A DNA stretch of 64,000 nucleotides. Source: Phaffia rhodozyma (Eukaryota > Basidiomycota > Tremellomycetes > Cystofilobasidiales > Mrakiaceae). The notes under the pieces are model-generated. The model was not told where the DNA came from. It did not search any database and worked only from the letters and a program-made list of their open reading frames with translations. Within the stretch, counting starts at the first letter, position 1, and every line of letters starts with the position of its first letter. Of the stretch, positions 35,569 to 45,892 are shown one piece after another. The DNA lies in the NCBI GenBank assembly GCA_014706385.1, contig JACGZH010000010.1, positions 310,001 through 374,000 on the forward strand, written 5' to 3'. A program made the position numbers and the translations under genes.

Positions 35569-35856
35569 GTGAGGAGGCCTTGTCGCGTCTGCATGTTCCG
35601 TTTGCGCTCGACGGGACCTGTCTTTAGTTTCTGCATCGACTTGTCAATTCTTTCTTCCTTGTTGTATATCAAGATCGGTTGAGATCTCTTTGCTTTCCTT
35701 ATCGTACTTTCAGCCGCCCTTAGATCCTGTGCCGATTTACCGGATTTCAGCGATAGTCCCTTCATCAGTATTGCGTGCTCCTTAGTGTGTATACCTCTAT
35801 ACTTTATGACGTGTTCGGTCTAGCCCGCGTTTAATATTTCTATTTCTATTTCTATT

Positions 35857-35934
<78 letters not shown>

Positions 35935-38900
35935 TTTCGTCTTAATGTCGTATATCTTGTGTTTAGCCACTATTCTGTTCTATATTACGTGTAATGTCCT
36001 CAGGTGGCAGTCTCTTGCACCATCGCACCCGGTTCGCGGAGTCAGATAGATACCTAGCGGTGTCTTGTGATTTTATGTGCATATCAGTCACTGAGCGATG
36101 GTGAATTCTTTCAGAGGTGGACCGATTCCTGAGGCAATATATCACTTAGATGTTCGGCGTGAACCGGCCGTTCGAGATGAACATGTATGTAGGACGTGGG
36201 CGATAGGTGATGGATGATGAATGAAAGGACCGGGAGAGTGATAATTTAACGTAAGGAGGCGTAACGCGTCGCCCGGCACCGACTGGTTTCGCGGATATTA
36301 CACTAAATCCTTAATTATTTTCATACCATCTTTGTTGTAACATTCGTCTGGCGTTGTGCCGCCTGTCCGTTTCGTCCGTTCGGGTCCGGTTCCGGTGGAA
36401 AGGATGAGAAAACGAGAGCTCCTCCTGTTTAGATCGGTACATTCGGTTAATTAACATGCATCTAAACTTGACGGTTTTTTTTATCCTCTTCGACGACGTC
36501 GTCGGTGAACTTAGCGATTCGTCTGTCTCGTGCGTTAGATGCCGTCCCGGGCTTGACGTCGTGTCTAACTGTTGCCGAAATTAAATGTCATTCTATCGTT
36601 CAATCTCTTTCCCTCTCCTTTCGTGGATCTTTTGGGTCAATCATGTATGGCATGCAATCTATAGGTTGACAAGAGATTGGCGGTCGAGATCGACCGGCGA
36701 GTTTCTACTCTGGCAGACATGTGATTTTTTTATCCTCTCTTGTTGTTTCACGCTTTGTGTCCTATAGTACATATTTTCAAGAGGAATGAAGACGGGTGTA
36801 GTCGGGTCGGAAAGGATTGATCAACTGATTGCGAGATTCACATGGCCTTGTTTCTGCACTCTTCTTCTTTTCTTCTTTTTCCCTTTCCTTTCTATGGCCT
36901 ATGCTATGTCGTTGTGCTAGATAGCTTTCCCGTCTTGGTTATCATTGTAGTAGCTCTTATATTACTTCCGATAAGATAACAAGAGGACAGAACAAAGAGA
37001 CAAGAGACAAAGTGATTCAAGACAATGAGAGTAGGTAGGTAGGAATGATTGTAAGTAGAAAACGAGAGGTAGGATAGCGTGTCGGAACCGAACATTAGGG
37101 GGAATACATTGTAGCAATGCAAAACTCCATCTGAAAAAGAGACAGTAAATGGTTGCGAGAACCTATGCCACCCAAGATATTCTCCAGAGTGCCAAGAAAC
37201 AAACCCCAATGAGCCCAATGTCCGGGGTTTCCTATAGGCTCTTGGTTTCATTCTCTTTCTCTATCTTTTCTTCATGGAGAGGGATGTCGCTCGTGTCTAA
37301 TCATGCTTAGTCTTTGGCACTGCGGCAACCATATTCAAGCATAGCCGCTGTTTCCTGTCTTTCTTCGCGAGGCGAAAAATATAGCGCATGATTCTTGGAA
37401 GACGACTTTGGCCTTGCCTGCCTGTCTTTCTTCCTCTCGCTGAATTTTGAAACTATTATGGAAAGAGATGAAAAGATTCCCCTCCCTAGTTGTGGCCCCG
37501 GGCTGGGGTCTCCCAATCAGTTTCCGTCAAAATTCCTGCACGAGGAGAGGAAAAATTACAGGGAGAGCAGGCTTATCGGACATTCTCTATATCCTGCGGA
37601 AAGAAAATAGATGGATATACTGATTGGTCCCATCCCACTGGAAGCTTGGAAGAGAAGTGATGCTGGAGAATTCAAATTAAACTGAACAACGGAAGAAGAA
37701 AAAAAAAAGAGAAAGGAAACTAAATATCCGTTTCAGGGTCTGGTGAGTATCCTGCTGATCGCGCGCATCGTCTGGGATGCGCGAGATTGCATGTACATGT
37801 ATTCTGTCCTTTTAAAGAGGCGCACATCGATCCAGAAGAAGAGAAAGGAGTGTAAGAAAAAAAGAGAAAAAGAGAAAGAGCCCACTGCTTTCTTCACCAA
37901 GACGGGAGAAAGTTATCTATTTAGTCACCTCACCCTAGATGCTTGAATGAGTTGCCTGAGATTTGAGGTTTTCTTATTCATTTTCCATGTTTGCGTCTAT
38001 GTGTGTGTTTCTTCGTTCTCTTCTTGTATGTTTTCCTTCCCCTCGGGATTTATTTCCAATTTTGAGCAAGGAAAATAGTCAAACGTAGTATCTTGTTGAT
38101 AGCTGGTTTTTTTTTCTTCTTTTTCCAAGAACAACAAAACAAAGGGTATTGGGAAACTAGACATGCATCCCCAAAGAAACAGGGTTGTGCGCGTGAGACA
38201 GAAGAACTGAGAGACCAAAGATTGGCCGAAATGAAAAATGCTGCGCCGGGAGAGAATACTCGGGAAAAAAAATCAATCTAGCGAAATTTTTTCAAGGATC
38301 GACGGTGCTCGCATCCGGACGGAGAAATGGTAAAAGCCGGAAGTGCGATATCTTCACTCAGGCACTGAAGCTAATGTAAATCGGCTGATCGATCGATCGA
38401 AATCGCCGGCGGATGATCCCGGCCGTTGCCTCTTTTTTTCTTTTTCACATTTAGGCGGGAGAGCGTTGTCACTAGTTTTTTTCTTCTGTTTTCCCCTCCC
38501 TCTCCCTCATCTGCTGGGCACGACGCGAGACATTCGTGGCCCAGATGAACTCTCCGTCCGCCCCCCCGCCTCCGCCCCCGCCCCCACTTTGACTCCACCG
38601 AGTGTTGCCCATCCAACTTAGACTACGGGACGTCAGCCCAGCTGGGTTCGAGAGAGAAAACTTTTGCAGTGCCTCCACCCAACAGGCGCCAAATCCGATG
38701 GAATCCGGGTGGGTCGATTCGTGTTCTATGAGGCTCCGCAAACATATAGAAAGATTCGCTCCTTCTCGTTTTCTTCTTTATTATTATTATATATTTCAGT
38801 ATTTTCAGTCCAACCCATCCAATCTTTAAAACACCATCCACGTTTGACGCTCTATTCTTCTTCCCTCTGTCTTTTGTCACTTGTCCTTCTACAACACCTT

Positions 38901-39033
38901 TGCTATCCACGTGCTCGCTCACTCATAAACTTCAACTGTGTCGTCCGATCAAAAGACTCGAATACAAGGCCAAAAGTTTATTTTATCCAATACAATCGAC
39001 CAATCCCTTCACAACCCACTTATCCCCACAGCC
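35569..39033. promoter_or_regulatory. 3.5 kb gene-free region upstream of the PCL cyclin
   Basis: The longest gene-free stretch in the window. Besides the microsatellite it holds GACGACGTCGTC near 36494 (palindromic), (GATC)n near 38388-38400, poly-C/CCG-rich sequence at 38560-38590 and short purine tracts. None of the short open frames shows a conserved domain or convincing splice partners. Part of it is probably a long promoter and leader of the cyclin gene, a pattern known for yeast G1 cyclins. A non-coding RNA cannot be excluded. Confidence 0.5.
35834..35932. repeat. Compound microsatellite (TATTTC)4 then (TG)36
   Basis: TATTTC repeated about four times (35834-35860) is followed directly by 36 uninterrupted TG dinucleotides (35861-35932). 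It lies about 270 bases downstream of the MFS stop. Alternating TG can form Z-DNA, and as RNA it reads (UG)n. It is non-coding; the Cys/Val open frame across it is an artefact. Confidence 0.98.
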
Positions 39034-40255
39034 ATGCCTTCCAATACTGCTTCATCCTCCACTTGCTCCTCGTCAAAACAGTCCGCTCAGGTTGATCCGG
39101 CAACCAAGTGGTATGGACACCAGGCTATTGCTACCACCACCGCTCGATATGTGAGTCCTTTTTAGGATGTCTCACCTCTCTTTCCTCAATCAGAGCTGTC
39201 CTGTAACCTTCCTTCGATCTGCTGACATTTTTTTTTCTCGTTCATTCTCGATCTGTCCAATTGATTTGTTTAAACAAGATTTCGCACCTGTTCTCATGTC
39301 CCGATCTGCCTCCTTACCCTTCCGCAAGCGGTGCGAGATCACCGTTGGCAAACTTTGTCGCCTACTCGCTTTACCGTACTCAACTTCCTCCCTCAGTGGC
39401 CACCATCGCCCTACTTTTCCTCTACCGACTGAAAAAGCGATACCCATCTGCTAGAGGATCCTCTGGTCAAAGACTCTGGCTCAGTAGCTACATGCTCGCT
39501 GCAAAGATGGTTTGCGATGACACCTACTCAAACCAGAGTTGGTGTATCGTTGGTCAAGAGATGTTCCCTTTGAAAGAGGTCAACCAGGTATGTACATTCT
39601 CAACCTTGATCCTTCATCCACCTCCTCAGGGCCTGACTCGTGGTTGCTCTTTCGTAAACAGATGGAGAGAGAAATGCTTGGTTACCTCGAGTGGGACATT
39701 GGGTGTACTCCACAGCAGGTCATCGATCTTGACGTAAGTCTATGTCTAGCTGCAATAAAATATTCATAGCATATCGACTGACGGCGATGCTTTTTTTCCT
39801 CCTTTCTACAGCACCTCTTGAATGCTAAATTCAGTTCTCACGAAGTAAAACAGAGTGAATCATCGACAAGCTCGCCATCAACTGATTTTAGAGGACAGAC
39901 ATCGGCTTCATCGGCCTACAACCACCACCACCATGCCATACCCTCGTCTTCGTCTTCCTCCCAATATTCCCAATACACTCCAGCATCCGTCCCAATGGTT
40001 CACTCCTCAATGTATGCTCAATCATATCCGTCGACCGCGGTGACGATGTACCCGTCCCCGCCATCTTCACCCGATCAGGAGTACAGCCGGTCCGCTTCGT
40101 CCACACCTTCGTCTGCCACATCATCCCACTACGGATCATGCAGAACACCACCGTTGAGAAACAACGCGTATGAGTCTGTACCGATCACAGTCGCTGCGGA
40201 TTCAAAGACAATGTATTCATTGACGGCCCCATCAGATGGCGTTTATGTGGTATAA
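39034..40255 (+). CDS. PCL1/2-type G1 cyclin (Pho85-class cyclin)
   Basis: Regulatory partner of a Pho85/CDK5-type kinase acting at the start of the cell cycle and in polarity. Exon 1 (39034-39150) gives a Ser-rich N-terminus and KWYGHQAIATTTARY. After an intron the cyclin box follows: LANFVAYSLYRTQLPPSVAT, ALLFLYRLKKRYPSARGSSG, RLWLSSYMLAAKMVCDDTYS and NQSWCIVGQEMFPLKEVNQ. A further exon gives MEREMLGYLEWDIGCTPQQV. The CDDTYSN.SW and NQMERE.L.YLEW signatures are diagnostic of the Pcl1/Pcl2/Pcl9 branch. The last exon (from 39812) is a Ser/Pro/Tyr-rich low-complexity tail with several SP sites, probably a degradation or phosphorylation region. Stop at 40253-40255. Confidence 0.92.
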
Positions 40256-42010
40256 GGTTGCTCGGGTGTCACACTTGATTGTGTCCTTCGCCTTCAATTT
40301 CGTTCTTTTCCCTCTTTTCTAGTGTTCGGTTATTTTCCACTTCGATTTGTTTGACTCTTCGCTTCCTTCGAAATTTCGTTCGGCTTCGTTTTATCGTGTT
40401 TTGTTTTCCATATTGTTCGCTTTCATAACTCAACGCTCATCGAGTGTGTCTTCAGTCTCTTACTTTGGCTTTTCTTTTCTTTTTTCCCACTCCAAAATAG
40501 TCATCCTCTCCTTTAAAGAAAAAACCTATATCCCCCTTTCCTCTTCCTCCCTCTCCTCTCATAAAGTGTATTCTATTATCTGCATATCATCTATCTATTA
40601 TCTATATAGTTTATCGCATTTTGACACCCTCCGCTCGATCTGTTATTCAATCGTGTTTTGCATCATATTCGCTCGGGTATCTAGTCGCATGTGACTGCTG
40701 ATGCAAAGTAATCGAGTAGAGTGAAAGGTCAAGAGATTTTTTAGTCTAAGCGAGGCTTGACATGGTCTATATCGTTCTGGTTAATTTCCCCAGCCACTTT
40801 CAAGGGGGCTCAGACTGAGTAGAACTGAGCAATAAAGGAAGCAAAAAAATTCATCAGAAGAAACTAAATGGATAGAAAGAAAATCAAACAAAGTTTGGTT
40901 TGCATCCGTGTATGTAATGTGTATACATCAAGTTTCAACAAGAAAACGAGGGAAAGAAGAATTTGCGAATGTTAAAACAATCCAGAGCAAAAAAAACAAA
41001 GCCGCGAAAAGCGCTTGGGGAAGCAAGACCGCTCGGCCCTTTGCTTACGAACCCCGCATAGACACATCTTTCTATTTCGGATCTGTTCGAATTCATTCAT
41101 GCAGAAACAGAGTCTACATTGTATGATATGTTCCGTTCCGTTCCGCCTCGTCCCGTTCCGTCTCTTAATTTCCATTCCAAATCGATCAGATTTAATCGGG
41201 TCCTTTGCTTGTCATCTACTTTACTGTCTAGTTGAAGGTCTCGATTTGAAGGGAGTAAGTGCAACCATAGATCGATCTGTCTGTCTGCCTGCCGGCCATC
41301 TGAGATATAATGTCCAAGCTTTGCCAAGGAGATATTTAAACAAAAGGAAGGACGCGTCTTGAGAGATTTGAGGCGGACGTTTCGATTAGGAGTATGAATT
41401 CAATCAACCGGTTCCGATCGAACCTGCGATGACGTCGGTCGGCTCGATCTCTAGTAATTTGTAACTCATCGAGGTACCAATCGATTGGCTTTCTGCGATT
41501 AATGGCTTATTTTCCTTTATTTTATTTTAGATTTCCGTTTTTGATTTCTTGTCTCTTACGCACGTTACATCACTCAAACGTGATCACGCTCACTTATGTA
41601 TGGTTACTCACATACACAGACGGGCCGGTTGTGTCATCGGCCGTGTTTTGCACAGAAAGTGAGAATTCCCATCTACTTCTTCTGTTTCTCTGATATCTCT
41701 CTCATCCTCCTCTTTGCACATTACTTCAGCAGCTTGCTTCAGACTCTTTTGGTTGTTCTTACCAAGCATAAATTCAAGTCTGACTCCAAGATCTGAACTC
41801 ACCGCTTGATTGATTGATTGTCGTCATCCTTCGCTCTGTACCTCTTGGTCCATCTCCTCTACCCAGCCGTTCGGCCATACGTATCAGGTCTCGTCATCGT
41901 CTGGACTATCATCGTCATCTCCTCTCCACTCTAGTCTCACATCCTATCTCTGCAATACTCTTCGCCGGTCCAGCCCGTCTTTTTTGTCTCTTCATCACAA
42001 ATAGGATCGC
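40256..42010. promoter_or_regulatory. Intergenic, PCL cyclin to DMA1
   Basis: 1.75 kb without a recognisable gene. The left 450 bases are T-rich (cyclin 3' UTR). A short tandem GTTCC array (TTCCGTTCCGTTCCG) lies at about 41131-41160. The last 200 bases before 42011 are CT-rich and probably the DMA1 leader. Confidence 0.5.
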
Positions 42011-45000
42011 ATGCCGCTTCCAATGAATATTGCTATGCCACCCGCCGCAGATTCGGGAGCAGGTTCGGGATCCAGTCCTTGGCTGCCGGCCCAGACACTT
42101 TCTGGAGCAACTCCTCCGCAGAGCCCAGGCAGATCGAGCTTCTTGCCTTCTTTCAGTACGCTTCTCTTGTTGTTCTTTTCTTTTCTTTCAAAGTCTTTTC
42201 AGATGTTGCGTTTCGTATATCAATGTTCTCCAGCTGACTGGATCTCATGTGCCTGCTTCTCCTCGCTGCCTTGGCTGGGACGTCATGATTTTTTCTCTTC
42301 TTCTCTTCTTCTTTCTTTCACAATGTATCGCTCACCGTTTACAGTGAGAAGACCCCGAGCGGCCACTGGAGGATCATCCTCCCTCGCTATTCCCAATTTG
42401 ACAGCAGAAGGTCTATCTAATCCGCCAGCCAGACTGACAATCGGAAGTTTACCCAGTCAAGCTCAAATCTCTTCTCCGTCTTCTCTTGCCTCCCCTTCGA
42501 CCCAACAAGCTCCGACGGCCCGGTCCACGGATAGTCTGGCAAGCACCTCTGCCGGCTCGCCTGTTCCTCCTCAGATCATTAGAAGGCGCACGACACAATC
42601 GATTCCTCAGCTGCAGCAGCAACCTCAACCACAGTCGTCACTTCGAAGTAGAGCACATGGAAGTGGTTCACCCAACCGAACCGGACCCAGCTCTCCCCCT
42701 CTCTCGAGCTCTCACAGGGAAGACCCGATTGGTGCGCTCGGAGCAAGACTCATGAGAAGAATCTCCAACCATGGATCGTCCGTCGGATCGAGACAGCCAA
42801 CCACGGCGGGTCCGACGAAAAGCAACAGTACGCCGCCTGGTGGACCTGTCAGTGAGAGGGAAGAAGGCGAGGCGCGTGCTTCAGGTACCGCCCCCTCAGA
42901 AAGCCGAACAGAACCTGGTTTGTCGCTTCTTCTTCATTCCCTTCTCTCCTTGTTTACATCTCTCTTGATCTTTACCGCCGGCTCACCCTGGGTAACGTCG
43001 TTTCTTTGGTGCAGTCTCGAACGCGCCGACTCGTCAAGCACCTTCAGCCTCCTCCTCCTCAGCCAATCCACCGTCAGCCCCGTTCCCGACGGTCGGTTCT
43101 TCGTCTTCATCTGCCCCTACCCATAGATTACGCCTCGTGCCGATGCTCGAGACATCGCACAGCCTATCTTTTGATCCCATCCTCCGAGACGTCCGACAGT
43201 CCACTTCGATCGCTCCGACCATTGGCTCGGTGGCCGAGAACGGAGAGGTCTACCATCCCATCAAGATTGGCCGATTCACCGACAAGCAAAACGGATCGGA
43301 CGGTGGACCCAGAGGGGGTGCGCTGACAAGCTCGAAGGTCGCGTTCAAGAGTAAAGTTGTCAGTCGGTGTCATGCTGAGATTTGGGCGCTTGCCGGCGGG
43401 TCGGTGCGTGTTTCTAAAGAATAATTCAAGTTTACTATTCCGCAGGAGGGATGAAAGCTAACCAGGTCGGCCGTTTGGTTCAAACGGGACTGCTCTTTTC
43501 TCCTCCCGTCGCCTTCTCTTAGTTTTTCGTCAAGGATACAAAGTCGTCGTCGGGCACGTTTCTCAACCATCAGAGGCTCTCGCCTCCTGGTGTAGAGTCC
43601 AAGCCTTATGCGCTCACTGTAAGGGTCTTGTAGCTATTGCGTATTTTCTTGAACCATGAGCCAACGGGGTTCCTCTCTATCTCTGTTCTTTTCTACCCAC
43701 CTCTCTACCCAGGACGGAGATGTCCTTCAGCTGGGAGTCGATTATCAAGGCGGAACCGAACAAATCTTCCGTTCCGTTAAGATGCGGATCGAGATTGGTC
43801 GGGCTTGGCAGAACGCGGCAAATAGTTTCAAGTAGGTCGATCGCTCTAAAACCGTTTTCTGTCGTCAGTTTTATCAACACACAAGGCTCTCTAACCGATG
43901 GCTGGAACCGGCTTTATTTTGTGTGTGTACAGTACTAACGCATTGAAACAGCTAAACGCGCTGGGAGGCGGAACGACATCCAGCCTCTCTGCTTCGACAA
44001 GCAAGGAAAAAGCGAAAAAGACGGCGAAAACGAGTGTGACGGATTGCTGTATCTGTGAGTTATCATTCTTGCCTCCACCCCCCCGGAAATGTGAGACTTC
44101 CATGACAAGAGTCACTCGAAATTGAGACTTGCGTTGGGCTTATTTTCAAAATACTAGGTTTATTCTCGGTCACAATCTGCCAAAGTCTCTTCATCGCGTA
44201 CGCAGGACGCCACTTTTGCCTCTGAATTTTAATCTCACGGATCGTGTCGATCGACTGAACTGATCCATTTTTGTTCTTTGACAGTCCTTGCTCCCACGTA
44301 GTTAGTCTCTTTTTCCATCTTTCTAGCAAGCGTATGTTTTTTTGATTGCATATTCAGCTGAACCAATCAATTTTCTATCTTACCTGGGGTCTTTTCAGTT
44401 TCACTACAAATGCATCCGTCCGCTTCTTCAACAGCATTACCCAGGGTTTTCCTGTCCCCTCTGTCGTTCTTTCGCCGATCTGGAAGAGGATGTGGAGACG
44501 GAAGATGCTTGGGAAGTCGCTTCCAGGCGAGAGAGTCTGATCTCGAGAAAAGGAAGCTTGAAGAGTGTGAAGCTCGCGTTTGACCAAGCGCTGGAGCACG
44601 CACTGACTGCAGCGGAGAACGAGCCTGGAGATGGAGGTCATCCGGGCGATCGTCAGGTCGCTGGAAATATCGGAGTTGGGTCAACGGATGTAAGTGCGTC
44701 CATCTCGGCTGAACGTGGTGGTGACGAGCAAGAGGGCGATGAGAATGGTCGAGAAAGATGGCCAGGCGGTGAAGAAACAGCCCAAATGGATCCTGTCTTC
44801 CAGAACGGTTTCATTTTCGGACCGGCTGACCCGGCATCGACGGCAGAGTTGGATGGAGTGCGAGTGGTATCTAGCTCGGCTCTGCCCGTTTCACCCTTGA
44901 ACGGACCTGATGAGATTACGGAAAGTGTCCGACCGACGGCTCATCCACAGTCGTTCTCGGCAAACAATCCTTTCGCCGGCTCGATTTCCCAGCAAACGAC

Positions 45001-45319
45001 ACCCTCTCAAACGCCGTTGATGGGGTCTGGAATGCCGCTGGGTTTCCCCGTTCAACACGCTCATCAGCTTCATTCACAGCAGGGGGCTCGGCTAACAGCC
45101 CCAGGCCTAGAGTTGATCGTTGAATCGAGTCCCGTATTGATGCCCGAGACGAGTGTTGGAGATGATGAGGATGAGGATGAGGAGGAGGAGGAGACAGATG
45201 GACGGGCCAGAGGAGTGGTTAAGCCGAACGCGAACTATGAAGGTGGAGGAAACGGATCGGCGGGACCATCATCAGAGCATCCTATACCAGCTTCACCAGA
45301 AATTCATATATTTGTATAG
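42011..45319 (+). CDS. DMA1: FHA-RING E3 ubiquitin ligase (Dma1/Dma2, CHFR-related)
   Basis: Mitotic/septation checkpoint ubiquitin ligase that recognises phospho-Thr through its FHA domain. It has a long disordered N-terminus (Ser/Pro/Gln-rich, 42011-43120). The FHA domain then comes from three exons: IKIGRFTDKQNG, SSKVAFKSKVVSRCHAEIWA, FFVKDTKSSSGTFLNHQRLS and DGDVLQLGVDYQGGTEQIF. The core GRF, SRCH and SSSGTFLN residues are all present. The RING finger is built from four exons: TDCCI, CLFSVTICQSLFIA, PCSH (13-nt microexon, 44285-44297) and FHYKCIRPLLQQHYPGFSCP-LC. This gives C2-H-type zinc ligands. The C-terminal tail is long and acidic (DDEDEDEEEEETD) and ends at 45319. The FHA-then-RING order and FKSKVVSR motif are specific to fungal Dma proteins. 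The tail is longer than in yeast Dma1. Confidence 0.93.
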
Positions 45320-45892
45320 AGCCCGTTTCCTTCTATTGGTTCGTTTTTGAAATTTCTCTGTAACCATATGTGTATGTCTGTGTCTGTGTCTGTGTCCGTG
45401 CTTCGTTATCCATCTGCTTCTTCCTTCTCCCAGTCTTTGCTTGTCTTGCCGACTGTGAGTCGCAACCATCGTTTGCGTTCTATGTATGCTCTCTATCTCT
45501 ATCCCTATCTCTATTTCTGCGTCTGTGTGTTTTGTCGACATGATCGAGACAAGCTACGTGCGGGTAACGATTGACAATGAACAGATTACTGAGGCTGAAT
45601 CCACAGTTGTATGGAAAATAGAATACCCGGCGAAAACACGTGAGGTATTAAATCCAATAGGCAATGGTAAAACATCCGCCCCTGCGTTGTTACTAATCAG
45701 AATTGCCGGGCGTTCATCCTCTCCCTCCACTCCATTCTCTTTCTCGTCTTCTTCTCGTCCAAAGAAAAAAGTAATTGGCATACCGAGCTTTGTTTGGTGC
45801 AAGGGTCAACTGGCCATATCTGTCGAGTGTCACTTGTGCTTTAGCCATTGTCGTTGGAGCATCATTCTTCGTTCCATCTGTTCGTAGTCGGT
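45320..45892. promoter_or_regulatory. Intergenic, DMA1 to histidine kinase
   Basis: 573 bases between two plus-strand genes. Small TGTGTC and CTATCTCTAT repeats lie at 45370-45400 and 45490-45520. No gene recognised. Confidence 0.5.

Noticed and set aside
35864..36049. Cys/Val-rich open frame
   Set aside because: It is simply the translation of the TG microsatellite.
38640..38655. GGTTCGAG box resembling a tRNA B box (also near 35390)
   Set aside because: No A box at the right distance and no cloverleaf could be drawn around either site.
38371..38741. Gly/Arg-rich minus-strand open frames upstream of the cyclin
   Set aside because: They arise from the CCG/CCCCCGCC low-complexity tract; no conserved residues or splice partners.
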